A stretch of DNA of 64,000 bases from Mycoplasma iguanae (GTDB taxonomy: Bacteria; Bacillota_I; Bacilli_A; Mycoplasmatales; Metamycoplasmataceae): positions 231,346 to 295,345 of the forward strand of contig NZ_CP102734.1 of assembly GCF_024722375.1 (NCBI RefSeq). Direction: 5' to 3'. Each line of letters begins with the position of its first letter. Within the stretch, counting starts at the first letter, position 1. Positions 8,945 to 22,468 of the stretch are shown here, piece after piece. The position numbers and the translations under genes are program-made. A model generated the notes under the pieces. That model saw nothing but the letters and a program-made list of their open reading frames with translations. It was not told the origin of the DNA and searched no databases.

Positions 8945-10695
8945 TGAAAATATCTAATAAAAACAAAATACTACCTTCTTTTCTAGAAAAAAATTATCAA
9001 AAATTATTAGCAGAATCAAAAGATCAAACTGAAGATAATAATGTCTTAGAATTAAGAAATATTGATAAAGTTTATGATAATGGTTTTCAAGCCATTTTTG
9101 GTACTAATATAAAAATTAAAAAAGGTGAATTTTTAGCACTTTTAGGTCCTTCAGGTTGTGGAAAATCTACTACATTAAGAATGATTGCCGGTTTAGAAGA
9201 TGTTACAAGTGGTGAAGTTATTTTAAATAATGTAAATGTTACCAACTTAGAGCCAGCAAGTAGAAATTTAACAATGGTTTTTCAAAATTATGCTCTTTTT
9301 CCACATCTAACAGTTAAACAAAATATTTCATTTGGATTAAAATCTAATAAGAAAAAATTAGGCCAAGGTGGCAAAATTTTTAAACAAATTCTTTTTTTAA
9401 AAAATAATTTAAAAGCAAATTTAAATCTTTTGAATAGCATTAAAAATCTTGAAAAAAGTAAAACAAAAATTATTGCTTTTGAAAAGCATCTAACTAAATT
9501 GGAACAACAGTTAGAACAACTTTTAAAAACTCAAACTAATACTTCTACATGAAAAAGGAAATTCAAGAAATTAAAAATTCAAAAAAATATGTTGGAAAAT
9601 ATTATTGAAATTTCCAAAAATAAAGTTCAATATTATGAAGCAAAAAAAGATTTGCAAAAACCAATCATTTTAGAGAATGAAAAAATTAAGCAAGAAATTG
9701 AAGTATTAGAAAAACAAAGAATTCAACTTGCTAAGAATGATAATTACAAACAAATTATTGATCAAAAAGTTGAATTAGTTTCTAAAGTTTTAGGTTTGGA
9801 ATATTATCTAAATCAAAAACCAGGTGCTCTTTCAGGTGGTCAACGTCAAAGAGTTGCTTTGGGTAGATCAATTGTAGGAAATCCCACCTTATTTTTAATG
9901 GATGAACCACTATCTAACTTAGATGCTAAACTAAGAGCAACAATGCGTACTGAAATCCGTAGTTTGCATGAAAAAATTAATGCAGGGACAGTTTATGTAA
10001 CTCATGATCAAATTGAAGCAATGACAATGGCCGATAAAATCGTTGTTATGGCTGATGGATTCGTTTTACAAACTGGAACACCTAGTGATGTTTACAAAAA
10101 TCCTTCATGTATTTTTGTAGCAGGTTTTGTAGGAACTCCTTCAATGAATTTTATTTCAGGACAAGTTAAAAATAAAACTTTTGTATCAGATAAAGGATTA
10201 GTAATTCATCTAGATTATCCAGATAAAATTCAAAACACTTATGATGGACAAAAAGTTATTTTAGGAATTAGACCAACTGACTTTGCAGTTGATGAAAATT
10301 TTAAAGAAGTTTATAAAGCTATCAAAGTAAAAATAACTCATAAAGAATTATTAGGTAATGAAATTCAATACAAAGCTTTAATAAAAGTAAAGGAAGAATT
10401 TTTAGAAGAAATTATTTTTATTACTAATTCATATGAAAATTATGAAGTTGGAAGTATACAAGAAATTTCACCAATTCATTCAAGAGTTCATTTATTTGAT
10501 CAAGAAACATCAATTGCATTAACTTCAAAATTTAACTTAGAAACAATTAGTGCATTAAAAAACTGAATTATTTCAGAGGAAAAAATTCAAATTAGAAGAG
10601 AAATTTTAGAAAAATCGAAAAATAAGAAAAAATATTCATTAATAAAAAAACTAAAAAATCAAATATTTAAAAAGGAAGATAAAAATGAAAAATAA
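8944..10695 (+). CDS. Sugar importer ATPase (MalK/MsmK/UgpC family) with a large helical insertion
   Basis: This 583-residue ATPase drives the importer. Walker A GPSGCGKST is at residues 68-76, the Q-loop glutamine at 114 (FQNYALFPH), the signature LSGGQRQR at 296-303, Walker B LFLMDEP with D320/E321, and the switch His at 353. Between Q-loop and signature there are about 182 residues where MalK has about 52: a Lys/Glu/Gln-rich, coiled-coil-like insertion of roughly 130 residues (about 135-280). M. pneumoniae UgpC is also about 586 residues, so this is probably a mollicute family trait rather than damage. A C-terminal regulatory OB-like domain follows (~370-560). The last 11 bases overlap the start of the binding lipoprotein gene. 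Confidence 0.92.
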
Positions 10696-12175
10696 TAAAT
10701 TTAAATGATTAAGTGCATTAACTTTAGCAACAACTCCTGTAGTATTTTTAGCAGCTTGTGCATCAACTGCTGCTTCGGAAACAAACTCAAAATTATTTGA
10801 AGCTATGTCTAAAGATCAATTAGCAATCAATTTAAAAACATCATTAGCTGGTTATTCAACAGAAGCAATGGAAATTATTTCTAATAAACAAGAAATTAGT
10901 CAGCAATCTAAAGATTTAATTGATGCTTTCAATAAATTTTATGGTACAAAATTATCATATACCCAAATTGGCGGATCAACTGATTATGGACAGTTTTTAG
11001 CAACAAAATTTGCCAATGGAGTAGGTAATGTTCTGCTTCTAAGCGGCGGATCACTTGCAGGTTTCCAAGATCAAGATAATATTTTAATTGATACTCCTTC
11101 ATCTAAAATGCTTGCCAATGAAACTTCAACAATTGGTCAATATGTAGTAGGGAATAAAAGATATATGGCTCAAACAATTGAATCATATGGTGTAATTTAT
11201 AATAGAGATGCTTTCCAAAAAGCTAAAATTACAGTTTTTGAAGGTCAACCTTTTGAAACAACACAAACAAAGCCTGCTGAATTACCAGCTGATAAACCAC
11301 AAAACTACAACGGAACTATAAAAGTTGGTGAAACATTATATGTATTTACCGATGATTTAAATTTAGAAGGTTGAAAAGCAATCATCAGTCAAGTAAAAAA
11401 TGCTGGTCTAAAACCTTTTTATACAACTTCAAAAGCTACAAGCGGAAATATTTGACCTTTAACTAATCATTTATTAGGTGCAGTAGTTACAGCACAAACC
11501 GGTCTAAAACCTTCTAACTTGACAGAATTACAAGATGCTGAAAAAGTTTTAACAGATAGTGTAATGCAAGGAATGAAAGACGGATTAGAAATTTATGGTC
11601 AAAATGAAACTTATAATAGAAACACTAATACAGTAGATATTGCGATGCAACAAGTAGCTTTTGGTAGAGAATATGCCATGAGTCAAAATGGTACATGAGC
11701 TACGCCACAAATTAAGCAAGCTAATCCAAATGCAAATGTAGGATTTTTACCTCTTCCAGTATTTGATGCAACTTCAAAAACTTCTAAAATTGTTAAAACA
11801 GTATCTCAAAGATGAGGTGCTACAACTTTAGCAAACGATCCAGCTAAATTAAAAACAGCCCAATTATTTTTACAATTTTTATACCAAACAAAATCAGGTG
11901 CAGAATATGCAGCAAATGAAATGCAATTAAGTACACCTTATGGTCAAGTTTCAGGTGTAAGTTTAGAAATTAATGATCCACTTTCAAAATCACAATCTCA
12001 ATATTTAGATAGTGATATTATTGAATCGGTAGATAATTACTTTGTACAAGGGTTTAATAATCAAAACCAAGTTTTAGTATCAGCTGTTAATTCTGGTTTT
12101 GCTAATCCAACTGAAGAAAAAACCAAATTAACTGCTGAGTGAAACAGATTAAAAAATAGTGCAACTGATAAATAA
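10685..12175 (+). CDS. Sugar-binding lipoprotein of the maltodextrin importer
   Basis: This 496-residue lipoprotein has a basic start, a hydrophobic stretch and a lipobox FLAAC with the acylated cysteine at residue 25. The mature part has the layout of an extracellular solute-binding protein (family 1): KDLIDAFNKFYGTKLSY near residue 80, GVIYNRDAFQKA near 170, and a C-terminal NPTEEKTKLTAEWNRL helix. It sits on the outer face of the membrane and delivers ligand to the permeases. It is the last gene of the importer operon, overlaps the ATPase gene by 11 bases and is followed by a strong terminator. Ligand identity (maltose or maltodextrin) is inferred from neighbours. Confidence 0.88.
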
Positions 12176-12193
12176 TCATTCAAATTTATTTTT

Positions 12194-12225
12194 AAATTCT
12201 TCTTTTTTCTAATTAAGAAGAATTT
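12194..12225 (+). terminator. Terminator of the maltodextrin importer operon
   Basis: An 11-bp perfect stem, AAATTCTTCTT (12194-12204) with AAGAAGAATTT (12215-12225), is followed by T residues, 18 bases after the stop codon. Confidence 0.85.
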
Positions 12226-12271
12226 TTTTTATGCTTTTATCTTTTATAATTAATTGATTATTTTTATAAAT

Positions 12272-12280
12272 TGATAAAAT
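12272..12280 (+). promoter_or_regulatory. Extended -10 promoter of the GntR gene (leaderless layout)
   Basis: TGA-TAAAAT ends exactly seven bases before the ATG at 12288, the same spacing as at ffh. The mRNA probably starts at the start codon. Confidence 0.55.
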
Positions 12281-12287
12281 TAGACAT

Positions 12288-12947
12288 ATGAAAAATGAGA
12301 ATTTAAACTTAACACAACGAATTATGTTGTATTTAAAAGAAATAATGGATAATAAAAAAGTAGATATAGATCAACAACTACCATCAGAGCACTTTTTAAT
12401 GGAAAAATTTTATTGTTCACGTCTTACTGTTGTGCAAGTTTATAATAAATTAAAAAGTTTAGGCGCAGTTTATACGAAACCTAAAAAAGGTTATTTTGTT
12501 GCAAGAAATTATCATAATTTAATAAAACCCATTTCAGGTTCTATAAAATATAATAAAACAAATATTTTAAATAAATCTAATTATGAAAATACTTGATTTA
12601 AAGATTATGAAATCAAGTTTGATTATGGATTTAATGCATTTACAAAACAATACTTTAATGATTTAGAAATGATCATGGAAGCTGATTATTTCATTTCTAA
12701 AAAGTATAATCAATCTACAAATATCGAATTTGAACAAAATATTATTGAATATTTAGTAGGTAAAATCTTAGTATTAAATAATGTCGTTTATCATTTACAA
12801 TATGAAGATAATAATTTATGAGAATATAAAAAAATTGTGGTAATTTACATGTATGGTTATGATGAAGAAGGAATTATTATAGCTGCAAAATATAAAATAA
12901 AACCGGAGCATTTCAAATTCAGTAAACAGGAATTTTCACTATTTTAA
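12288..12947 (+). CDS. GntR family transcriptional regulator (candidate maltodextrin regulator)
   Basis: This 219-residue protein starts with a GntR winged helix-turn-helix: residues 1-75 include QQLPSEHFLMEKFYCSRLTV and LKSLGAVYTKPKKGYFV, the wing with its typical Gly-Gly/Phe-Val ending. The C-terminal part (about 90-219) resembles the UTRA-type effector-binding domain of the HutC subfamily, which senses sugars, but the match is only by general pattern. The gene sits alone between the importer operon and the enzyme operon, both of which have a related palindrome in their promoters, so it is the natural candidate to control both. It may respond to maltose, glucose or a sugar phosphate. It has its own leaderless-type promoter. 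Confidence 0.85.
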
Positions 12948-12955
12948 TTTTGTTG

Positions 12956-12969
12956 CTTGATTAGCCAAG
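12956..12969 (+). promoter_or_regulatory. Operator candidate upstream of the pullulanase operon
   Basis: CTTGATTAGCCAAG is a near-palindrome that matches the core of the operator at 7127-7140 in 12 of 14 positions. It lies about 34 bases before a weak -10 (TATAAC, 13004-13009), a placement like that in the importer promoter. Confidence 0.55.
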
Positions 12970-13019
12970 AAAAATCTTAATAAAAATTTTTTTTGTATCA
13001 AAATATAACAAGAAAAGTA

Positions 13020-13034
13020 TTTTTTTTTTTTTTT
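13020..13034 (+). repeat. T15 homopolymer tract in the leader of the pullulanase operon
   Basis: Fifteen consecutive T lie between the predicted transcription start (~13016) and the AAGGA ribosome site. Tracts of this length are prone to slippage by replication or by RNA polymerase; an effect on expression is inferred only. Confidence 0.6.
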
Positions 13035-13051
13035 ATATTTAAGGATACAAA

Positions 13052-15078
13052 ATGGCTAATAATAATATAGAAAGAATAACAAAAATAGATGCTAACTTAG
13101 CTAATGTTAAAGCTAAATTAGGTGTTTATTTTTTCAAAAAATTTATTAAATTTTCTTTATGACAACCTGAAGCTTTGGAAGTTTCACTTTTAGTTTATGA
13201 TCAAGCAAATCCCCAGTTATTAGTTTTTAAAAAAACATGTATCAAAAAACAAAATGTTTGAACTACAAAAATAGATTTAAAATATGAAAAATATTTTTAT
13301 ACATATTTAATAACTCATCCTAACAAAACTCAAAAAGAAGTTTTAGATCCTTATGCTAAATCTATGGCAGCTTTTAATTGATTAGAAGTCAAATCTCAAG
13401 CAAAAGGAGCTATTGTTAATTTAAATGCCACTCATAAAATAGAATATAGAAACAACCTTAATGAAACTTTAATAAATAACCCCGTAATTTATGAATTACA
13501 TATTAGAGATTTTACTTCTTTATGAGAAGCAAATCTTAAAACAAGAAAAGGCACTTTTTTAGCAGCGATGGAAGCAGGTCTTTTTCCTTACTTAAAAAAT
13601 TTAGGTATTAGTCATTTACAAATTTTGCCTATTAATGCTACTTATACAATTGATGAAACAAATTTAAATATTTTAAATAAATCTCAAGGAAATGGATTAA
13701 CTACTAACTATAACTGGGGTTATGATCCTCATAATTATTTTACAATCAATGGTTGATTTTCTTCCAATCCCCATGATCCTTACAGCAGAATAAATGAATT
13801 TAAAATGTTTGTTAATGAAGCACACAAACACAATATCAAAATTGTAATGGATGTAGTTTACAATCATCTTTTTAAAAATGATATTTTAAATGATGTTTTA
13901 TCAGATTACTATTTTAGAGACTTTTCTCAAGTTTGACCAGTAGATCAACCAGCATTAGCTTCTGAAAGAAAAATGGTCCAAAAATTAATTTTAGATTCAC
14001 TAATTTATTTTGTAAAAGAATTTGATATAGATGGTTTTAGATTTGATCTATCATGCTTTATTGATAAAATCACTTTAACCAAAATAGTCAAAAGATTGCA
14101 AAAAATAAAAAAATCTATTTTGCTTCATGGCGAAGCATGACCTTGAAGTGATTTAGATTTTAATAATACTTGAATTAAGGGAGTTAACACCAACAAATAT
14201 GGTTTTGCTTATTTTAATGATTCTACAAGAAATGCGATTAAAGGTAAAGATTTATTTCAAAATTTAGATACTGGATTAGTGAATGGTAATTTAAATTATT
14301 TTAATTCATATATTAATGGTATTGTAGGTAATATTAAAAATTATCCATTCATTAATTCATTTTATTCTCAAAATAAATATGATAACTTTGCAGTTTCACC
14401 TTTAATGAATTTACAATATTCAGCTTGCCATGATGGTTTTACATTATGAGACAAAATTAATGTGTCCTCTGATGCAAACTTAATAACAAAAATTGATCAG
14501 TATCGTCAAGCCTTGATGCTGCAATTAACAACACAGGGCAAACAATTATTTTTAGCTGGTACAGAATTTTTGCAATCTAAACCAAATGATGCAACAGGTG
14601 CAGAATCAGGCAGAATTTTAAAAATAAACCCCATAAATGATTTTTTTAATTTAGAACCTTTTGACAATGGTTTTAATGAAAATTCTTATAAAACAACAGA
14701 TTATGTGAATGGTTTAAAATGATCTAATTTAAAAAACATAAATGTAAAAAAAGCTATTTTTAATTTTTTTAAGGAAATCTTACATTTTTACAAAAACACT
14801 AATTATTTTCAGTTTAAAACCTCCCAAGAAATTATTGATAATATCCATTTTATAAAAGTAATTTATGGCTTCACAATTTTTAGAATTTATGATCAAGCAA
14901 ATCCCCAAAAAGAAATTATTGTAATCCATAATTTTTTAAATCAAAAAATTGATCTTGCAAAAGACATCAATTTGCAAAATTATGAATTAATTTTCAGTTC
15001 AAAAGCAAATATTAGAAAAATAACTAAAAATATTGAGCCTCACTGCTCATGAATTTTAAGTAAAAAAGGAGAAAAATA

Positions 15079-15079
<1 letters not shown>
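13052..15079 (+). CDS. pulA: Pullulanase, type I (GH13_14)
   Basis: This 675-residue glycoside hydrolase cleaves alpha-1,6 branches in pullulan, glycogen or branched maltodextrins. The N-terminus resembles a CBM48 module (WQPEALEVSLLVYD near residue 35). The catalytic barrel follows, with YELHIRDFT near 150, the type I pullulanase hallmark YNWGYDPHNY near 220, VVYNH near 270, the nucleophile Asp in GFRFDLS near 330, the acid Glu in HGEAWPW near 360 and the third Asp in CHDGF near 460. There is no signal peptide, so the enzyme is cytoplasmic and acts on imported branched oligosaccharides. It is the first gene of a four-gene enzyme operon; its stop overlaps the next start (TAATG). The AAGGA twelve bases before the ATG supports this start. 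Confidence 0.92.
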
Positions 15080-16733
<1,654 letters not shown>

Positions 16734-16734
<1 letters not shown>

Positions 16735-19079
16735 TGGCAAAGTTAATTTATGATTTAGATAATAAAATTATTTCACAAATAGGATATGATAAATTAAAAA
16801 CCGCTAAAACTGAGTCAATTTTTGCACAAGGAAATGGTTTTTTAGGAATTAGAGCAGTTGATGAAGAAAGATCTATTTATAATAAAGAAGATTTTTTCAT
16901 TGCAGGTTTATTCAATAAAGGTGACAAAAATGAAACTACAGAATTAGCTAACATGGCTGATTTATTGCAAACTTCAATTCTTATTGATGGAGAAATATTC
17001 GAAATATTACCAGAATTTGAATATAGTAAAAGCTTAGATCTAAAAACTGGTGAATTAAAAAGAACTATTAGATTTCAAAAAAACAATAAAAGCTTTGAGT
17101 TTATTTTCCAAAGATTTGTCAGTCAAGAATTTAAAAATTTTTATTTTCAAAAAATTACTTTAAAACAATTAAGTGGATATAAAACAAAAATCAAAATTTC
17201 TCCTATGATTAATGGTCAAACAACTAACAGAGGAATTCAACATTTCGATGAAGGTTTTAAAAAATATGTAAGTAAAAATACTTTGCAATATGAAGAAACC
17301 ACCAACGAATCAAATATTTTTGTAATTCATTCTATGGCGATCAAAGCTTATTTAAACAACAAACTTTTAGAAAGTGGAAATGATGATTATGTTATTAAAA
17401 TGCATCGCCGACAAGTAGGATTTGACATTAGTTTTGAATTAGAAACTAATCAAGAATTTAAATTAGAAAAAAATATGTCAGTTTTTACTAATTTAAACCA
17501 GCCAGAAAAAACAAAAAAAGATATAATAACTCAAGCTCTAAAAAATATTGAAATTTTAGAAAATCAATCATATGAAGATTTTGCTCAAGATAACACAAAA
17601 CATTGAAATAATATTTACCAGGAATTTGATGTTAAAATCCATGGCAAAACAGACCATGCAAAATATACACAATTAGCATTAATGTTCGCCATTTTCCATA
17701 TGAATACTTTTGTACCAAAGAATAATCCTTTTGCTTCTGTTGGAGCTAAGGGTCTTTCTGGGGAAGGGTATCAAGGACATTGTTATTGAGATACAGAATT
17801 TTTTATTAATCCTAACTATCTTTTCACTAATCCATCAGTAGCAAAAAATCTGTTAATTTATCGTTATAAAGGAATTGAAGGTGCTAGAAAAAAAGCTGCT
17901 GAATCAAATTTAAAAGGAGCACAATATCCATGAGAATCAGCCCAAGGAGATAGTGGGGAAGTGACACCTTTTTGAGGTCAGCCTGATGTTAAAACTTTTA
18001 AACAAGTACCCATTGCATCACGCAATCAAGAAATTCATGTTTCAGGTGATGTAGCATTTGCTTTTGATCAATATTATCAAGTAACAAAAGATCAAAAATT
18101 CATGGAAGATTACGGTTATGAAGTAATTATTGACACAGCTATTTACTGAGCTTATAGAGCAGAAAAAAAAGATGAATATTTTGTTATTACTAATGTAATG
18201 GGTCCAAATGAATATAAAGGAAATATAGACAACAATAATTTTATTAATTTGGTAGCTAAAAGAAATTTAGAGTTAGCACTAGGCTATATTCAAGAATTAA
18301 AATCAACAGCAGAAGGGAAATTAATCCTTGAAAAAGTGAATCAAAAAATCCCTTATGATTATGATATTAATTTGATGCAAAAAGTTGCTGAAAAATTAGT
18401 TCAGCAACTTCCTAATGAAAATAATATAATTGCAGAAAATGATCAATTTTTAAAATTGCCTTTAATTGATGTAAAACCTTTTCAATGTTTAGGTGATGCT
18501 GGTAAAAAATTATTTAATACAACAGAAGGACATAAAAGATTAGCTTCTCAAATTGTCAAACAAGCTGATGTTGTTTTGTCAACCTTTATTTTTGGAGAAT
18601 TATTTTCCCAAGAAGTTGCCGCAGCTAATTTTGATTATTATGAACCGATTACTACACATGATTCATCACTAAGTGCAACAACTTATACTATTAAAGCAAT
18701 TGATTTTAGAAAAATGGATATAGCTAAAAAATTATTTGATTATTCAATAAACATTGATTTAGGTCAAAATATGTTTTCTTCCAATGAAGGAATTCATGCC
18801 GGTTCACTAGCAGCAATTTGACAATCAATTGTTTTTGGATATGGTGGAATGCGTTTTTTAAACAAAAAATTACATTTTAATCCTATTTTGCATGATCAAT
18901 GAGAAGGGTTAGAATATTCAATATTGTATGAAAATAATAGAATATTAGTTCATGTTTTAGAAAATCAATTTACACTTCAGCTAATTGAAGGAAATGGGGT
19001 TGATGTTTATGTAAATAATCAGCCATATAAACTAACTAAAAATAAAGTAGAAACTTTTGGGATAATTCAATCATGATAA
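16734..19079 (+). CDS. Maltose phosphorylase-type GH65 enzyme
   Basis: This 781-residue protein is the usual GH65 length. Such enzymes split maltose (or kojibiose, trehalose or nigerose) with phosphate into glucose and beta-glucose-1-phosphate. Seen are the N-terminal beta-sandwich (FAQGNGFLGIR near residue 30), the helical barrel with SGEGYQGHCYWDTEFF near 340-355, and the catalytic acid Glu493 in VMGPNEYKGNIDNNNF. The adjacent beta-phosphoglucomutase uses its product, and the maltodextrin context favours maltose as substrate; other disaccharides cannot be excluded from sequence alone. The last codons (QSW then TAA) overlap the next gene by seven bases. Confidence 0.9.
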
Positions 19080-19741
19080 AAGGATTAATTTTTGATTTAG
19101 ACGGAGTAATTACTGAAACTGCCACATTACATTTTTTAGCTTGAAAAGAAATTGTAAAAGAAATAAATATTAATTTTACAGAAGAAGAAAATTCAAAACT
19201 AAAAGGTTTATCTAGAATTGATACATTAAAAGCAATTTTAAAGTTACACAAAAAGCAAATTAGTGAGCAAAAAATAGTTTTTTTAGCAGATAAAAAAAAT
19301 GAATTCTATAAAGAATTATTAAATTCACAATTATCAGAAAAAGATATATTACCAGGAATTGTTCCTTTTTTAAATGATGCTAAAAAACATAATTTAAAAA
19401 TGATTATTGCTTCTAGTTCTTTCAATGCTCAAAAAATACTAGAAAAAATTAAATTAAACAGTTACTTTGATGGAATTGTAGATCCATCAACAATTAAAAA
19501 TGGTAAACCTGCTCCAGATATTTTTTTAGCTGCAGCAAAACTTGCCAATTTAAAACCAGAACAATGCATTGGATTTGAAGATGCCTTAGCAGGAGTAGAG
19601 GGATTAAAAGCAGCTAATATTTTTACAATTGCACTAACACACAATTCTCTAGAAGACTATTCAAAAGCTGATTTAGTTTTTAAAAGTACTAATGATTTAA
19701 ATTTAGAAAAAATTTTAAGTATTTTTAAAAGTAATAAATAA
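19073..19741 (+). CDS. pgmB: Beta-phosphoglucomutase
   Basis: This 222-residue HAD-superfamily mutase turns beta-glucose-1-phosphate into glucose-6-phosphate, the entry to glycolysis. HAD motif I is DLDGVITET (Asp nucleophile at residue 8, acid Asp at 10), motif II is IIASSS near 113, and motif III/IV is NGKPAPDIFLAAA with GFEDALAGVEG near 140-175. The helical cap with LKGLSRIDTLKAIL matches PgmB. It overlaps the GH65 gene by seven bases and ends the enzyme operon at a strong terminator, so phosphorylase and mutase are coupled. This is the standard partner of maltose phosphorylase. Confidence 0.94.
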
Positions 19742-19764
19742 AAATATCGCAAAAGCGATATTTT
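19741..19764. terminator. Bidirectional terminator between pgmB and the protease gene
   Basis: The perfect 10-bp stem AAAATATCGC / GCGATATTTT (19741-19750 with 19755-19764) fills almost the whole gap between two convergent stop codons (19739-19741 and 19765-19767). Confidence 0.85.
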
Positions 19765-22224
19765 TTAATCTTGTTTTTGTTCATCTTCATTATTCAGTAA
19801 AACTGTTTTTATACTTTGATCTTTAATTTTTTTGGTAATTTCGGCACCATAGTGCATATTACCTTTAATTTTTGAATATGTATTATTAAAATCATAAAAG
19901 ATACCATTTTTATAACCTTGTGTTATGTAACCGGGAACTACTGCTGATAAAATTCCTACAATTCTCATTTTAGCATCAATGACCATTGAACCAGATGAAC
20001 CACCTTTGACAAATTCATCTGCTTCAACTAAATGTCTTTTAGCTGTTGAATAAACTTTTTTGATTAAAATTTTATTTTCACCTTTATCACGAGCATTTAA
20101 TTGTGCTGCAATGGTATTTTCAAATTGATTTTCTGGCATTTGGTTACCATCAATTTCTTCATTAACATTAACCCGATTTTTTCAAATTTTTTCAAAATCT
20201 GCTTGATTTGTATATTTATCTATATATAGTAATAAATCATTTTCATTAACTCTTCTAGGTAATTGACCTGTTATTAATTCTGTATTTGGATAATAACTTT
20301 CAGGATCTAATCCTTCTTCAAAATTTAAATTAGGTGTTAATAAAGATTTTAATTTTCCTGTGAAAGGGGATAGAGTTGTAGCCTTTCAGAAATTTCCCAC
20401 GCCATGACGCATTGCATTATATTTTTCTTGTCTGTAAATATATTGATCCATTGATGAATTATTTGAAGTTGAATATCCAGGATAACCACCTGAATAAAAT
20501 TCTTGATTCATATCTAAAACTTTATTATTACTAATTTTTAAAAATAAATCTTTTTCTGTTTTATTAGTAAATGCAGTTCATAATTCATTTCATTTTTGAC
20601 GTAAATCTTTTTTATTTAATGTCATTTTTAGAACTATAAAATCTGAACCTAAAGAATTATAAGTAAAAGTATTACCCCCAACTGTAACTTCGGTTTGGTG
20701 TTGTGGTTGATAAAAAATTGAATCTAAAAATTGAGCTTTTTGTTGCTCTAATAAATCATTTGATTTAAATCAAGTTTTTAAAGATTGATTTCTCCCTCTT
20801 CTTAAATCATTGATTTGATTTATAAAACTGGTATTTCTTCTTAAAACACTTGTACCAAACTGTAAATTAGTTACTAAAGCAACATCATTGGGATTGGAAA
20901 AAGTTCCTACAAAACCGTTATGGTATTTTCTTGGATTCTTATAATTTCTTCTTCATTGATAACTAATCGCTAAAGGATCTAGAGCAATATTTACTTCTTT
21001 GGGCTGATCAGGATTTTTTGGATCACTTATTTGATATGTTCCAATAAAAGCATTCGCATAAGAACCGACATGAACATTTGTTCCAACTAAATAAGTTAAT
21101 GTGTCACTATCTTCATCATTTTCTTGAACTATTCTATCTAAAATTCAAGCTGTTCCACTACCACCTGAAACGTTTATATATTGAGATCCATCATTTAATT
21201 GTGAAGGTAATAAAACCCCATTAGCATTATTTATTGCTGAATCTGTATAATCAGGATTTTCTGAAGTTGTACCTAAGGCCACTGAAGCATAAATAACATC
21301 TAAATTCATCGATAGTTTTTTAATATGATCATATAAATCTGCGACAGTTTTTAATCCATCTGCTGTTGTTAAAGTAATTTCAACTTTTTCATGATTTTCA
21401 CCCACAAACAGGAAGGAAATTACTAATTTTCCTTGTTCATTGTCAATTATAAAATTGAAATTTGAAATATCAGATCAATTAAAGTTTTTATTATTACCAG
21501 TTTTTGCTTTAATTAATTTATTTAAAAATTCAACATCATCAGCTTGTTCTTTTTTTTCTTTTAAAGCATCAGCCACAGCTTTAGCTGTGTAGCCTGATGA
21601 ATTATTTTTTACAAAATCACGTAACTGATTTCTATCAAATTCATAATCACTGCTTGGTTTTGAAACTATTTCAGGTTCTGCTGGTTTTTCTTCTTCGATT
21701 TTGGGTGTGTTTTCTACTGGTATACTTGGATATGCGTTAGGAAATCTACGACCTGCATCAAATCCATAATCCTCAAAATAATATTTTGATAAATCTCATA
21801 GATCAGTGTTATTAGGTGGAGTTGCTGGTTTATTTTCAGACTCAGGATCAGATTTTTTTTCTTCTTGTTTTTCATCAATTTTAGGTGCAGAAGTTTCAGG
21901 TTCTGTTGGAGTAGTATTATGACTTTCTGCACTTGATTGTTCTGTTTTAGGTTCTTTGATTTCTTGTTCAGGGTTTGATTTCTCATCTGGAGTAGGATCA
22001 TTAGGTTGTTCTGGATTGCTTTCCACTGAAGGTGGTATTTTTTCTTCATTTGAATCATTTGTTGCATTTTTATTTTCGTTTTCAGTATTAGCTGATTTTT
22101 TATCATTTTTTTCTCTATTTTTATCAACTAATGTGTAAGAAGTACATGAAGAAAGAATTAACCCTGAAAGGCTTAATAAAGAGAACGAGTAACTTAAAAA
22201 AGTAATTTTTTTCGATTTTTTCAT
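19765..22224 (-). CDS. DUF31/MIP-type trypsin-like serine protease lipoprotein
   Basis: This 819-residue lipoprotein has lipobox ILSSC with the cysteine at residue 27. Residues ~30-190 form a low-complexity, Pro/Glu/Ser/Asn-rich stalk. A DUF31 peptidase domain follows: the likely catalytic His is in VGTNVHVG near residue 383, the Asp in SDFIVLK near 527 and the Ser in GGSSGSMV near 741. DUF31 includes the Mycoplasma immunoglobulin protease (MIP), which cuts antibody held by its partner MIB. No MIB gene lies next to it here, so it may be one of the stand-alone DUF31 proteases of unknown target. It is anchored outside the cell, monocistronic, with TATAAT (22269-22274, minus) upstream, and convergent with the maltodextrin operon. 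Confidence 0.85.
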
Positions 22225-22424
22225 ATCAATAACTAATTTTTTCTTGTTTTGTAGATAATTATTAAATTATTATACTACTTTAGAAAAAATATTATATATA
22301 GGTATTGAGTTATTTAATTAACCATTTTTTGTTATGAACATAATTTTTCATATTGTTAAAATTCTAAAATTTAATTTAAAAAACAAATTAGGGAAAATTT
22401 TGATTTTTTAAGTAATTAATAATT

Positions 22425-22430
22425 TATAAT
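22425..22430 (+). promoter_or_regulatory. -10 box of nagA-nagB
   Basis: TATAAT at 22425-22430, 38 bases before the ATG; a ribosome site AAAAGGA follows it. Confidence 0.6.
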
Positions 22431-22431
22431 T

Positions 22432-22445
22432 TTGAATGTATTCAA
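22432..22445 (+). promoter_or_regulatory. Palindrome over the nagAB transcription start
   Basis: TTGAAT-GT-ATTCAA begins one base after the -10 box and covers the expected start site. A repressor bound here would block transcription; which protein binds is unknown. Confidence 0.45.
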
Positions 22446-22468
22446 TATGATAAAAAAGGAAAAATCTA

